A stretch of DNA of 6,878 nt from NCBI GenBank assembly GCA_013180565.1, contig QBUN01000334.1, forward strand, positions 2,398 to 9,275, given 5' to 3'. The notes beneath the pieces are model-generated. The model made no database searches. It had not been told where the DNA came from and saw nothing but the letters and a program-made list of their open reading frames with translations. The position numbers were made by a program, and so were the translations under genes. Every line of letters starts with the position of its first letter. The stretch's first letter is position 1. Shown piece after piece: positions 1-6,201 of the stretch. Source of the stretch: Candidatus Methanophaga sp. GoMg3.2 (GTDB lineage: Archaea; Halobacteriota; Syntropharchaeia; Alkanophagales; Methanospirareceae).

Positions 1-598
1 TAACAATAGTGTAATCCTTTTTCAATGCCCTTAACAAATCTTCTACCTTCGAAGTTGATATAGGGTCCAAAGCCGAGCATGGCTCGTCAAAGAGGATGAT
101 TTCTGGATTCACCGCCAGCGCACGTGCAATACATAACCTCTGTTGCTGACCGCCGGAGAACTTCAATGCGTTTTCATCCAACCGATCGTGCACTTCGTCC
201 CACAATGCCGCTTTCTTCAGACTCTCTTCTACTATCATATCCAGCTTCTTGTTCCGCGTCCCATGAACCCTCGGGCCGTAGGCGACATTATCATATATGC
301 TCATAGGGAAGGGATTTGGCTGCTGAAATACCATCCCTACTTTCTTCCTCAACTGAATCACATCCACTCCCCCATTGTATATCTCTACTCCATCTATAAA
401 AACTTTCCCTTTCGTCATTACGTCATTGACTTCATTCATTCTGTTCAGAGCCCGGAGAAAAGTCGTCTTTCCACACCCGGAAGGACCTATCAACGCAGTT
501 ATTTTATTCGATTCTATCTCTAGATTCACCTCTTTTAACGCATGCACTGTCCCTTTCTCGTAATAGACATTCAAACCACAAACTTCTATTTTGCTCAT
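1..598 (-). CDS. pstB: PstB, phosphate ABC transporter ATP-binding subunit (partial, 3' end beyond the window)
   Basis: Cytoplasmic ATPase that drives phosphate import through PstC/PstA. The frame is open from ATG at 598 to the left edge, giving 199 residues of a protein that is usually about 250. Visible motifs are Walker A GPSGCGKT (38-45), the Q-loop in VFQQPNPFP (90-98), the ABC signature FSGGQQQR (147-154), Walker B IILFDEP (167-173) and the D-loop SALDP (175-179). [12 protein letters not shown] and [15 protein letters not shown] are typical of PstB rather than of other ABC ATPases. The H-loop histidine and C-terminus lie outside the window. The start is supported by AAGGA, which overlaps the TAA stop of pstA and sits 6 nt from the ATG. 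The gap to pstA is 8 bp, so the two are co-transcribed. The truncation is due to the window edge; nothing suggests a pseudogene. Confidence 0.96.
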   Translation of the reverse strand, partial: MSKIEVCGLNVYYEKGTVHALKEVNLEIESNKITALIGPSGCGKTTFLRALNRMNEVNDVMTKGKVFIDGVEIYNGGVDVIQLRKKVGMVFQQPNPFPMSIYDNVAYGPRVHGTRNKKLDMIVEESLKKAALWDEVHDRLDENALKFSGGQQQRLCIARALAVNPEIILFDEPCSALDPISTSKVEDLLRALKKDYTIV

Positions 599-606
599 TT
601 TTTTCC

Positions 607-1452
607 TTAGCCCCTACCCATACGCCGAATGTATCTATTCCTAAGTAACAAAGCGAATATGCTTATCACAAAAAACATCGTGATGAGCACGAGGGAAGCG
701 CCAAAAGTGCGAGAATAAGCCGCAGATGTATGACCCTGCGTTGCCATCATATAGATATAGACCGGTAATGAAGCAACAGGGTCAAATATGGACTTAGGCA
801 AAAAGGACTCCAGACCGGAACCTGCGGTTAAAAGAACAACGGCAGTCTCGCCTATCGCTTTTCCCATGCCTAGCAATATCCCGGTTATTATACCTGGATA
901 GGCACTTTTCAAAACTACGCTACGAATGGTTCGCCACTTAGAAACTCCTAATGCAAGAGAAGCCTCACGATAAGAGGCGGGAACTGTTTTTATCGCTTCT
1001 TCAGAGGCACGAACGGTCCAGGGTAGAATCATAAATCCAAGCGCTAAACCGCCAGATAGCATGCAAATACCTAAATCAAGATAATAGACAAGAAATATAA
1101 GTCCGAACAACCCTATCACAATTGATGGTATCCCGGCTAAGCATTCCACAAAGAACCGGACCGTTCTTGTTATTACACTATCTGATGCATATTCCGCAAG
1201 ATATATTGCGGATGCAACACCCATGGGAACGGCAAAAATCAGACAGACCGCAACCAAGCATATTGACCCGATAATCTGCGGGAATATCCCGCCATATTCA
1301 AACCGATAAGGGGATTCGAGCAAGAAATTAAGACTTATTACCCCTATCCCATTAACAAATACGTAACCAACCACGATTAACAATACAGCCACAGATAAAA
1401 GAGCAGCAGCACACAAACCAACCTTTACTATCTCGTCCTTTAGTTTCATCAT
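607..1452 (-). CDS. pstA: PstA, phosphate ABC transporter permease
   Basis: Inner channel subunit of the Pst importer, pairing with PstC in the cytoplasmic membrane. It has 281 residues, a usual PstA length. Hydrophobic segments lie at about 14-34, 62-84, 104-126, 130-148, 186-208 and 251-270, consistent with six membrane spans. The cytoplasmic EAA loop that docks on PstB is clear at about 163-188 ([19 protein letters not shown]). PstA-like signatures include AIYLAEYA (82-89), [12 protein letters not shown] (107-118) and [10 protein letters not shown] (197-206). Two ATG codons are in tandem at the start (1447-1452). AAGGAG ends 8 nt before the first one, which favours 1452. It follows pstC after a 35-bp gap and precedes pstB by 8 bp. 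PstA and PstC resemble each other; assignment as PstA rests on order (C then A then B), the shorter N-terminus and the missing PstC-type N-terminal region. Confidence 0.94.
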   Translation of the reverse strand: MMKLKDEIVKVGLCAAALLSVAVLLIVVGYVFVNGIGVISLNFLLESPYRFEYGGIFPQIIGSICLVAVCLIFAVPMGVASAIYLAEYASDSVITRTVRFFVECLAGIPSIVIGLFGLIFLVYYLDLGICMLSGGLALGFMILPWTVRASEEAIKTVPASYREASLALGVSKWRTIRSVVLKSAYPGIITGILLGMGKAIGETAVVLLTAGSGLESFLPKSIFDPVASLPVYIYMMATQGHTSAAYSRTFGASLVLITMFFVISIFALLLRNRYIRRMGRG

Positions 1453-1487
1453 TTGATTAGCTCCTTTTTCTCGTGGTTTTTATCATT

Positions 1488-2393
1488 TCATCGCATCGCT
1501 CCTTTTCTTACCACGGCGGTGGTAATCAGATTGAGAATCGCAACGACAATAAACAATACCACTCCGAGGGCAAATAGTGCCTGCTGATGCAATGAACCCC
1601 AAACAGCATAAGGGATTTCGATAACGATCGTGGATGTAAGCACACGGACAGGATCTAAAATAGAGGAAGGAATAAATGGTATCTCCGGATTACCGATGAC
1701 CATTAAAACCGCCATTGTTTCTCCTATTGCGTTTCCCATACCCAAAACCATAGCTGCTAATATCCCGGAGCGAGCATTAGGTAATATCACTTTCTTTATA
1801 GTCTGTAACTGTGTAGCGCCGAGAGCAAGTGAACCTTCTTTATATTCTTTTGGAACCGCACGAATAGAATCTTCAGATATGCTGATGACATGCGGTAATG
1901 TCATTATTGCAAGGATTATCCAACCCGCTAATATGCATTCCCCGTATCCACCAAAAGAGTCTCTTATATACGACACAATCACAATCAAGCCAAAAAACCC
2001 AAGCACAATCGAAGGAATCCCGACTAACATCTCCACACAAGGTTTGATAATGTTTCTCAGCCATGCAGGAGAAAATTCAGCCAAATAAATCGCCGCTGGT
2101 ATGCCTATGACAGCCGCTAATACCAATGCGCCTATTCCCACAATGAATGTGCATACTACTAGCGGAAAAATACCATATTGATTATGCGAAGGACGCCAGA
2201 TCATCCCAAAGAAGAAATCCCAGCCTAGTGCCAACGCCGGTATGCCCTCCTTAAACATAAATGCGATGATAAAAAATACGATAAGGGTGGACGAGAGCGC
2301 GGCAATAAACAATAGCTTCTCTACTATCTTTTCCGCAGTTCCAGAATCCATCCTTTTGAACCTACAGGTGCGCACACGCTCTAAAAGATTCAT
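1488..2393 (-). CDS. pstC: PstC, phosphate ABC transporter permease
   Basis: Membrane channel partner of PstA in phosphate import. I place the start at ATG 2393, giving 301 residues. The frame stays open to an ATG at 2591, but those 66 extra codons lie wholly inside the upstream phosphoesterase, read as hydrophilic sequence with no permease character, and would overshoot usual PstC length. ATG 2393 forms an ATGA overlap with the phosphoesterase TGA, a translational-coupling arrangement. AAGGAG lies 15 nt upstream, longer than usual spacing. An internal ATG at 2351 (residue 15) is a possible alternative. Hydrophobic spans lie at about 27-48, 74-98, 117-142, 151-172, 207-232 and 271-294. The EAA loop is at 186-211 (EGSLALGATQLQTIKKVIL). 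Other PstC/PstA family motifs are AIYLAEFSP (101-109) and GIPSIVLGFFGL (125-136). Confidence 0.92.
   Translation of the reverse strand: MNLLERVRTCRFKRMDSGTAEKIVEKLLFIAALSSTLIVFFIIAFMFKEGIPALALGWDFFFGMIWRPSHNQYGIFPLVVCTFIVGIGALVLAAVIGIPAAIYLAEFSPAWLRNIIKPCVEMLVGIPSIVLGFFGLIVIVSYIRDSFGGYGECILAGWIILAIMTLPHVISISEDSIRAVPKEYKEGSLALGATQLQTIKKVILPNARSGILAAMVLGMGNAIGETMAVLMVIGNPEIPFIPSSILDPVRVLTSTIVIEIPYAVWGSLHQQALFALGVVLFIVVAILNLITTAVVRKGAMR
2390..2393 (-). promoter_or_regulatory. ATGA stop/start overlap coupling the phosphoesterase to pstC
   Basis: On the minus strand the TGA stop of the phosphoesterase (2392-2390) shares two bases with the ATG of pstC (2393-2391). This 4-nt overlap is common where translation of two cistrons is coupled, and it argues that the phosphoesterase belongs to the pst operon. 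Confidence 0.8.
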
Positions 2394-3133
2394 TCCGCTG
2401 CTCGATCTCTCCTTTTCTCCAATACCAGCTCCTGTCCACCACTTGAATACATCCGGTATATCTTGATTGTTCCCTTTTCCTCTTCGTCTATTTCGATTAA
2501 GTTGAACGATTGAGGGGTATTCCATTTTACTCGGCTCGTACATGTAGTTCCCGCATTCGCTATTATCATTCCATTCAAGTTCCATATCCACGGCACGTGT
2601 TTATGGCCGCAAAGCACTAGGTCCACACCACATCTAACAAGCAGTTCGAGCACGTCTCCCGCATCCATAGGTATTTGTCTTTCTCGCCCTGTCTTAGGGA
2701 TCGAAATTAAGTGGTGGTGAAGAGCCACCACCTTAAAATCGTTGGTATTTAGGTTCTCCTCAATCCACCCATATCTCTCTCTGCCCACATGTCCAACATC
2801 TAAATCAGGCTGTGTAGAATCTATGCCGACAATTGTTATCCCTCTTCCTTTCTCTATTATTGACCTGTGTCCGAAAATCTCCTCGAAACCGAGATAGCCA
2901 ACGTTCCTCGCATCATGATTCCCTGGTATCACCACTTTTTTATCACATTCTATCTTCTCGATATAGCTTTTTGCACGTTTAAACTCGGATTGGTGACCGT
3001 TTTCTGTCAAATCACCAGTAACAACCACGATTTCGGGTTCTATTTCGTTTATCGCTTTTATTACTCGTTCCAATAATTCAGGTAGGAAATGCTGTTCCGC
3101 CACATGGATGTCCGAGATGTGCACTATCCTCAT
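2390..3133 (-). CDS. Calcineurin-like metallophosphoesterase inside the pst operon
   Basis: Predicted soluble, two-metal phosphoesterase of 247 residues; substrate unknown. The family metal-binding motifs occur in order: D8-x-H10 (ISDIHV), G40-D41 (VTGDLTENG), G71-N72-H73-D74 (PGNHDA), H139/H140 in ALHHH, and G176-H177-K178-H179. All ligands expected of an active enzyme are present. The order and spacing resemble the CpdA/Icc-type (class III cyclic nucleotide phosphodiesterase-like) branch, but the same fold hydrolyses many phosphomonoesters and diesters, so I do not name it CpdA. There is no signal peptide or membrane span, so it is probably cytoplasmic. Start ATG 3133 lies 13 bp after pstS, with GAGG 5 nt upstream. 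Its stop overlaps the pstC start as ATGA. The position suggests a role in releasing phosphate from a small metabolite or in phosphate-linked nucleotide signalling; this is inference. Confidence 0.9.
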   Translation of the reverse strand: MRIVHISDIHVAEQHFLPELLERVIKAINEIEPEIVVVTGDLTENGHQSEFKRAKSYIEKIECDKKVVIPGNHDARNVGYLGFEEIFGHRSIIEKGRGITIVGIDSTQPDLDVGHVGRERYGWIEENLNTNDFKVVALHHHLISIPKTGRERQIPMDAGDVLELLVRCGVDLVLCGHKHVPWIWNLNGMIIANAGTTCTSRVKWNTPQSFNLIEIDEEEKGTIKIYRMYSSGGQELVLEKRRDRAAE

Positions 3134-3138
3134 TTTTT

Positions 3139-3142
3139 CCTC
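3139..3142 (-). promoter_or_regulatory. Shine-Dalgarno site of the metallophosphoesterase
   Basis: The minus strand reads GAGG followed by a 5-nt A-rich spacer and the ATG at 3133. The site lies in the 13-bp gap after the TAG stop of pstS, so it fixes the start and supports read-through from pstS. Confidence 0.6.
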
Positions 3143-3146
3143 TTCA

Positions 3147-4142
3147 CTACTCCTTCCTTAGCAGTGCCTGAGCTATCGCTAACAAACCGGCAATAGCGAA
3201 TAGCGCTTCAAAGCCTGGTGGTGTTGGTGTTGGCGTTGATGCTGCTTCTGCGGGTGCCGTTGTATGCGCCACTTTCGGTGTTGGCTTTGGTGCTTGTGTC
3301 ACAACCAATTTTATGTAACCCATCTCTTCCACCATCTTCTGCCCTTCTTCGCTCAACACGAAATCTATGAATGCCTTTTCAAGTTCGCTTGGCGCCCCTT
3401 TCGTTATGATATACAAACTCCGCGAAATTGGATAAGCACCAGAAAGCACGTTCTCTTCTGTCGCTTCCACACCGTCTATTTTGATCGCTTTGAGTGATTT
3501 GTCTACGTATCCAAGTGAAAGATAGCCAATACTCTTCTCATCTCTGCTGACGGTTGCTCTTATATCGCCATTCGATGGTTTGACCGATGCTCTTCCCGCT
3601 ATTTCGCGATCAAAAGGCTTCATCACCGCCTTTTCGAAGCAATCCCTCGTTCCGGAGCCACCTTCTCGCGTTATTACACGAATCTCGCCATCAGCGCCGC
3701 CGACATCCTTCCAGTTAGTTATCTCGCCACTGAATATCTTCGATGCCTCTTCCAGCGTCAGGTCGCTTACACCGTTATTCGTATGAACAACGATAGCCAC
3801 GCTATCCTTTCCTACTACCACCGGCTTAAGGTCCGGATACGTCTCCATCTCTTTCGATTTTACGTCCCTTGACGCTGCACCTATATCTATTGCACCTTCG
3901 CCTACCGCCTTTACGCCGTGACCGGAACCGCCACCAGAGACGGATATTCTTAGCCCGGGGTTCTCTACCATAAGAACTCGTGCGCATTCTTGATTTATCG
4001 GAAGCACTGTTGTAGAGCCTGCGATTGTCAGTTCGCCGGAAAGCTCTGCTGCTTGCACGGGCATTGGAACTGCCACTGTACCAACTGTCGCGATCATCGC
4101 AACTACTATAGCCGCCATCACGGCCGTCTTTATTTTTTCCAT
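3147..4142 (-). CDS. pstS: PstS, phosphate-binding protein with C-terminal PGF-CTERM-like anchor
   Basis: Extracytoplasmic receptor that captures phosphate and delivers it to PstC/PstA. It has 331 residues. A signal peptide covers about 1-31 (hydrophobic 8-24, cleavage probably near VQA-AE); there is no lipobox cysteine. The binding domain spans about 34-282, with phosphate-loop motifs AGSTTVLP (41-48), SGGGSGHG (69-76), ASRDVK (90-95) and EGGSGTRD (160-167). SGEITNWKDVGG (138-149) is also a PstS-family feature. A Pro/Thr/Ala-rich linker follows (about 283-308). The protein ends with PGF (309-311), a hydrophobic helix and a basic end (LLRKE), the three-part layout of archaeosortase PGF-CTERM signals. 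This predicts that the tail is cut and replaced by a lipid anchor, or else acts as a plain membrane anchor. ATG 4142 is the only start that includes the full signal peptide; AGAGGT lies 14 nt upstream, which is distant. Confidence 0.95.
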   Translation of the reverse strand: MEKIKTAVMAAIVVAMIATVGTVAVPMPVQAAELSGELTIAGSTTVLPINQECARVLMVENPGLRISVSGGGSGHGVKAVGEGAIDIGAASRDVKSKEMETYPDLKPVVVGKDSVAIVVHTNNGVSDLTLEEASKIFSGEITNWKDVGGADGEIRVITREGGSGTRDCFEKAVMKPFDREIAGRASVKPSNGDIRATVSRDEKSIGYLSLGYVDKSLKAIKIDGVEATEENVLSGAYPISRSLYIITKGAPSELEKAFIDFVLSEEGQKMVEEMGYIKLVVTQAPKPTPKVAHTTAPAEAASTPTPTPPGFEALFAIAGLLAIAQALLRKE

Positions 4143-4185
4143 TTTTTTCTTATTTTACCTCTGGAATATATATACTATCTACGAA

Positions 4186-4194
4186 TTATATAAA
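4186..4194 (-). promoter_or_regulatory. Archaeal TATA box, candidate promoter of the pst operon
   Basis: The minus strand reads TTTATATAA, a close match to the archaeal TATA consensus. Transcription would be expected to start about 25 bp downstream, near 4163, leaving a leader of about 20 nt before pstS ATG 4142 that still contains AGAGGT (4162-4157). The upstream BRE position is T-rich rather than purine-rich, which lowers certainty. Confidence 0.55.
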
Positions 4195-4220
4195 AAACTA
4201 TCAGTACTATATATAGATAA

Positions 4221-4230
4221 CTTTTATATA
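4221..4230 (-). promoter_or_regulatory. Second TATA-like element upstream of pstS
   Basis: The minus strand reads TATATAAAAG. Used as a promoter it would start transcription near 4198, giving a leader of about 56 nt. It may be an alternative pst promoter or only part of the AT-rich gap. Confidence 0.3.
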
Positions 4231-4302
4231 CTACGACACCAAATTATACAGCTTAAACTGAATATATTGTCGGTACAAGCATCCGTCAGTAGCATCAACA
4301 AA

Positions 4303-4317
4303 GAGCTACTTCAGCTC
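4303..4317 (-). terminator. Short hairpin at the end of the PiT gene, possible weak terminator
   Basis: GAGCT and AGCTC form a perfect 5-bp inverted repeat with a 5-nt loop, overlapping the TGA stop of the PiT gene (4316-4318). On the minus strand the next bases are only mildly T-rich (TTTGTTG). The stem is short and the T-run weak, so some transcripts may continue into pstS. Confidence 0.25.
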
Positions 4318-5335
4318 ACAAACACAACTGAACCACCCAAAACGCCATTCCGCCTACTAACGCCGCTATTGGAATGGTTATTACCCAGGCGGTGATCATT
4401 TTTCCCACTTCTGACCATCTTATTCTGCGAAGGCTTTGGAAGAATGTCCCTCCTATCACTGCGGAAGCTAATACGTGCGTGGTGCTTACCGGCATACCCG
4501 CTATACTCACACCTACTATTGCGAGACCCGCACCCGTTTCGGCGGAGAACCCATGTTTCGGCTCTAACTTCGCTAATCGCCACCCCACCGTCTTTATCAC
4601 GCGCCAGCCCAGTAGAAATGTGCCCAATGCCATCGCAGACCCGCACATTAACATCACCCACCAGGGTACGTAAAAATAGGCGATAAAGCCACCAATCCAC
4701 AAAGCTGCTGTTATTACGCCCATTGCATTTTGCGTATCGTTCATACCGTGGCTGAACGCCATAAAGGAGGACGAAATAATCTGCAATTTCTTAAATACTC
4801 TTTCGGTCGCAGGAGTAGGTGTTTTTTTAAAGAAAAAGTGGAGCACCCAATTAGTGACGATAAATATAACTGCTCCTGCTGCAAATCCTATAAACGGGCC
4901 GAGCGCAATAGCAAGAAATACCTTATTTGTTAGCACTTCCCATTGTATTATCCCCATCCCTCCTGCAACTATTCCCGAACCAAGTAAACCACCTACCAAC
5001 GAATGTGTCACACTTATAGGAATTCCAAGCGCGGTGCAGATGAAAGTCCATATTATCGCACCAAGTAAACCACCGATAAGAACCATAAATGCAATCTCCT
5101 GTTCCAGTTCCGGTAGTGAAACAATCCCTTTTCCAATAGTCGCCGCTACTGCGGTAATAGCAAAAGCGCCTGTGAGGTTAAAAAGACTCGCCAACGCTAA
5201 TGCTTTTAGCGGCGTCAGCGCTTTGGTCGCTATTACAGTCGCAATTGAATTCGCACTGTCATTTGCACCATTAAAAAAGTCATAGAGCAGTGCAAGAGCT
5301 ATTATTATGATAACATAGCCAAAAACCGATAACAT
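4316..5335 (-). CDS. PiT-family inorganic phosphate permease
   Basis: Membrane permease that takes up phosphate (or a metal-phosphate complex) coupled to a cation gradient; it needs no ATPase. It has 339 residues, the usual length for archaeal and short bacterial PiT proteins. The duplicated PiT signatures are visible: NGANDSAN (22-29) with PISVTHS (106-112) in the first half, and HGMNDTQNAMG (196-206) with PVSTTH (282-287) in the second. About ten hydrophobic segments are interrupted by a hydrophilic cytoplasmic loop at about 168-186. ATG 5335 begins 3 bp after the TGA of the DUF47 gene. This tight DUF47-PiT pairing is common across bacteria and archaea and supports a phosphate role over the sulfate role of some relatives. 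Whether H+ or Na+ is the coupling ion cannot be seen. Confidence 0.94.
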   Translation of the reverse strand: MLSVFGYVIIIIALALLYDFFNGANDSANSIATVIATKALTPLKALALASLFNLTGAFAITAVAATIGKGIVSLPELEQEIAFMVLIGGLLGAIIWTFICTALGIPISVTHSLVGGLLGSGIVAGGMGIIQWEVLTNKVFLAIALGPFIGFAAGAVIFIVTNWVLHFFFKKTPTPATERVFKKLQIISSSFMAFSHGMNDTQNAMGVITAALWIGGFIAYFYVPWWVMLMCGSAMALGTFLLGWRVIKTVGWRLAKLEPKHGFSAETGAGLAIVGVSIAGMPVSTTHVLASAVIGGTFFQSLRRIRWSEVGKMITAWVITIPIAALVGGMAFWVVQLCL

Positions 5336-5338
5336 CTA

Positions 5339-6103
5339 TCAAATACCGCCCTTCAACCTAAATGTTTCCAGGATATTTGCCACATCTTCACATTGATCCA
5401 TTGTATCTTCTAAGATCTCTACTATCTCCTTGAGCAGCAGTCGATCAAGGAGCTCATTAGGATCTTCTACGGGCGCGGTCATCAGTATTCGCAGCCTTTT
5501 CCGGTTTACTTTGTCTGCTTCGTTTTCCAATTCGTTTATCCTTATGCAACAAGCTTCTAAAGTGCTCTCTTCAGATTTCAGATTCCGCAGGCAATGAACC
5601 GCCGTTCTTATTTCCTCTGATGCCTCCTTGATAATTGGCGAGAACTCAGTCACCGACTCCGGAACCTCTTGCTTCTGCGCAAATGACAACCTCACTACCG
5701 CTTTTTCTATACCGTCTATTACATTGTCGAGATTATGAGCGAAATAACGTATGTCACCCTTCTCTTCCGTGACACGAGTGTGGTCGTAATACAACCCCTG
5801 TATTACCCGATGAACAATCGAATCAGCATCCTCTTCCAGCATTCTAAGCTGCTCACTGATTTGCGGAAGCTTAGAATATTTTGTTCCCAAATCGACCAAT
5901 AGGTCCGCTGCTTCCACGGCCTTATCTGCAAGCTCCTCAAAGAGGTCAAAGAATTTGTTTTCTCGAGGTAAAAACACGGTCATTTTATGCAAGACAGAAC
6001 TAAATATCATCGCAGTTATAGGAAAAACTCTTTGCACCTTTGTTTCTCCTTCCACCCGCTTCCGGGTAGCGGCAAAACCGCTTGGCATCTCACCCATCTT
6101 CAT
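5339..6103 (-). CDS. DUF47/PhoU-like protein paired with the PiT permease
   Basis: Soluble, all-helical PhoU-like protein thought to modulate the neighbouring PiT permease; the exact action is unsettled. The conserved domain starts near residue 43 (VFLPRENKFFDLFEEL) and runs to the end. Acidic metal-site-like stretches typical of PhoU/DUF47 helices are NLDNVIDGIEKA (124-135) and EILEDTMDQCEDVANILE (229-246). The frame from ATG 6103 gives 254 residues, about 40 more at the N-terminus than the usual 205-215. That start is backed by GGTGG 6 nt upstream and a well-placed BRE/TATA promoter. Internal ATGs at 6010 and 5983 (residues 32 and 41) match family length but lack a visible Shine-Dalgarno. 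The PiT gene follows after 3 bp, indicating coupled expression. It is distinct from true PhoU, which has two repeats and usually sits next to pstB. Confidence 0.9.
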   Translation of the reverse strand: MKMGEMPSGFAATRKRVEGETKVQRVFPITAMIFSSVLHKMTVFLPRENKFFDLFEELADKAVEAADLLVDLGTKYSKLPQISEQLRMLEEDADSIVHRVIQGLYYDHTRVTEEKGDIRYFAHNLDNVIDGIEKAVVRLSFAQKQEVPESVTEFSPIIKEASEEIRTAVHCLRNLKSEESTLEACCIRINELENEADKVNRKRLRILMTAPVEDPNELLDRLLLKEIVEILEDTMDQCEDVANILETFRLKGGI

Positions 6104-6109
6104 GTTCTT

Positions 6110-6114
6110 CCACC
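6110..6114 (-). promoter_or_regulatory. Shine-Dalgarno site deciding the DUF47 start
   Basis: The minus strand reads GGTGG with a 6-nt spacer (AAGAAC) to ATG 6103. It is the only good ribosome-binding site before the candidate starts of this gene, so it favours the longer protein. Confidence 0.6.
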
Positions 6115-6139
6115 AATAGCATATAGAAATGGAAAGGGG

Positions 6140-6155
6140 TATTTAAATTTTTCTA
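6140..6155 (-). promoter_or_regulatory. Archaeal BRE/TATA promoter of the DUF47-PiT unit
   Basis: On the minus strand a purine-rich BRE-like AGAAAAAT precedes TTTAAATA (6147-6140). Transcription would be expected to start near 6117, giving a leader of about 14 nt that contains GGTGG and ends at ATG 6103. Element order, spacing and the short leader all fit an archaeal promoter. Confidence 0.7.
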
Positions 6156-6161
6156 AATTAA

Positions 6162-6191
6162 CGTATATAGCAATGTTTATACATAGATACG
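6162..6191 (-). repeat. Imperfect inverted repeat between the XTP diphosphatase gene and the DUF47 promoter
   Basis: The arms at 6162-6169 (CGTATATA) and 6184-6191 (TAGATACG) match in 7 of 8 positions around a 14-nt spacer. The repeat lies just after the XTP diphosphatase stop and just upstream of the DUF47 BRE. It could be a weak terminator for the first gene (TTAATTT follows on the minus strand) or a regulator site for the second; either is tentative. Confidence 0.25.
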
Positions 6192-6201
6192 CGGAAAAGA
6201 T

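Larger units (their letters stand above)
4169..4233 (-). repeat. Nine-base direct repeat and 10-base palindrome in the pstS upstream region
   Basis: TAGTATATA on the minus strand occurs exactly at 4177-4169 and 4233-4225, 56 bp apart. Between them lies the perfect palindrome CTATATATAG (4207-4216). The copies flank the main TATA candidate, a layout that could serve a regulator. The sequence is so AT-rich that chance is a serious alternative. Confidence 0.3.

Noticed and set aside
143..523. 126-codon open frame on the plus strand
   Set aside because: It lies opposite the intact pstB frame, which carries all the ABC ATPase motifs; the plus-strand translation shows no domain character.
1630..2088. 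152-codon open frame on the plus strand
   Set aside because: Antisense shadow of pstC; its composition mirrors the permease codons and it has no ribosome site or recognisable motif.
4196..4206. Variant PiT second signature HGMNDTQNAMG (residues 196-206 of the PiT protein, coded near 4718-4750) taken as a loss of function
   Set aside because: The H, G, N, D, Q and G positions are kept, and substitutions at the methionine and asparagine positions are within normal family variation as I know it.
4143..4315. Riboswitch or small RNA gene in the pstS upstream gap
   Set aside because: The predicted leader is about 20 nt, the gap is AT-rich and I see no stable multi-stem structure.
4311..4700. 129-codon minus-strand frame and several plus-strand frames within the PiT gene
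   Set aside because: They overlap the PiT permease frame, which has both family signatures; the alternatives read as low-quality, arginine- or serine-rich shadows.
4854..5285. 143-codon plus-strand frame
   Set aside because: Opposite the PiT N-terminal half; proline/isoleucine/alanine-rich translation is what antisense of hydrophobic membrane codons produces.
5339..6103. Possibility that this gene is true PhoU, the Pst regulator
   Set aside because: It has the DUF47 start (FLPRENKFFDLF) and is tied to PiT, not to pstB. True PhoU, if present, would be expected beyond the left edge.
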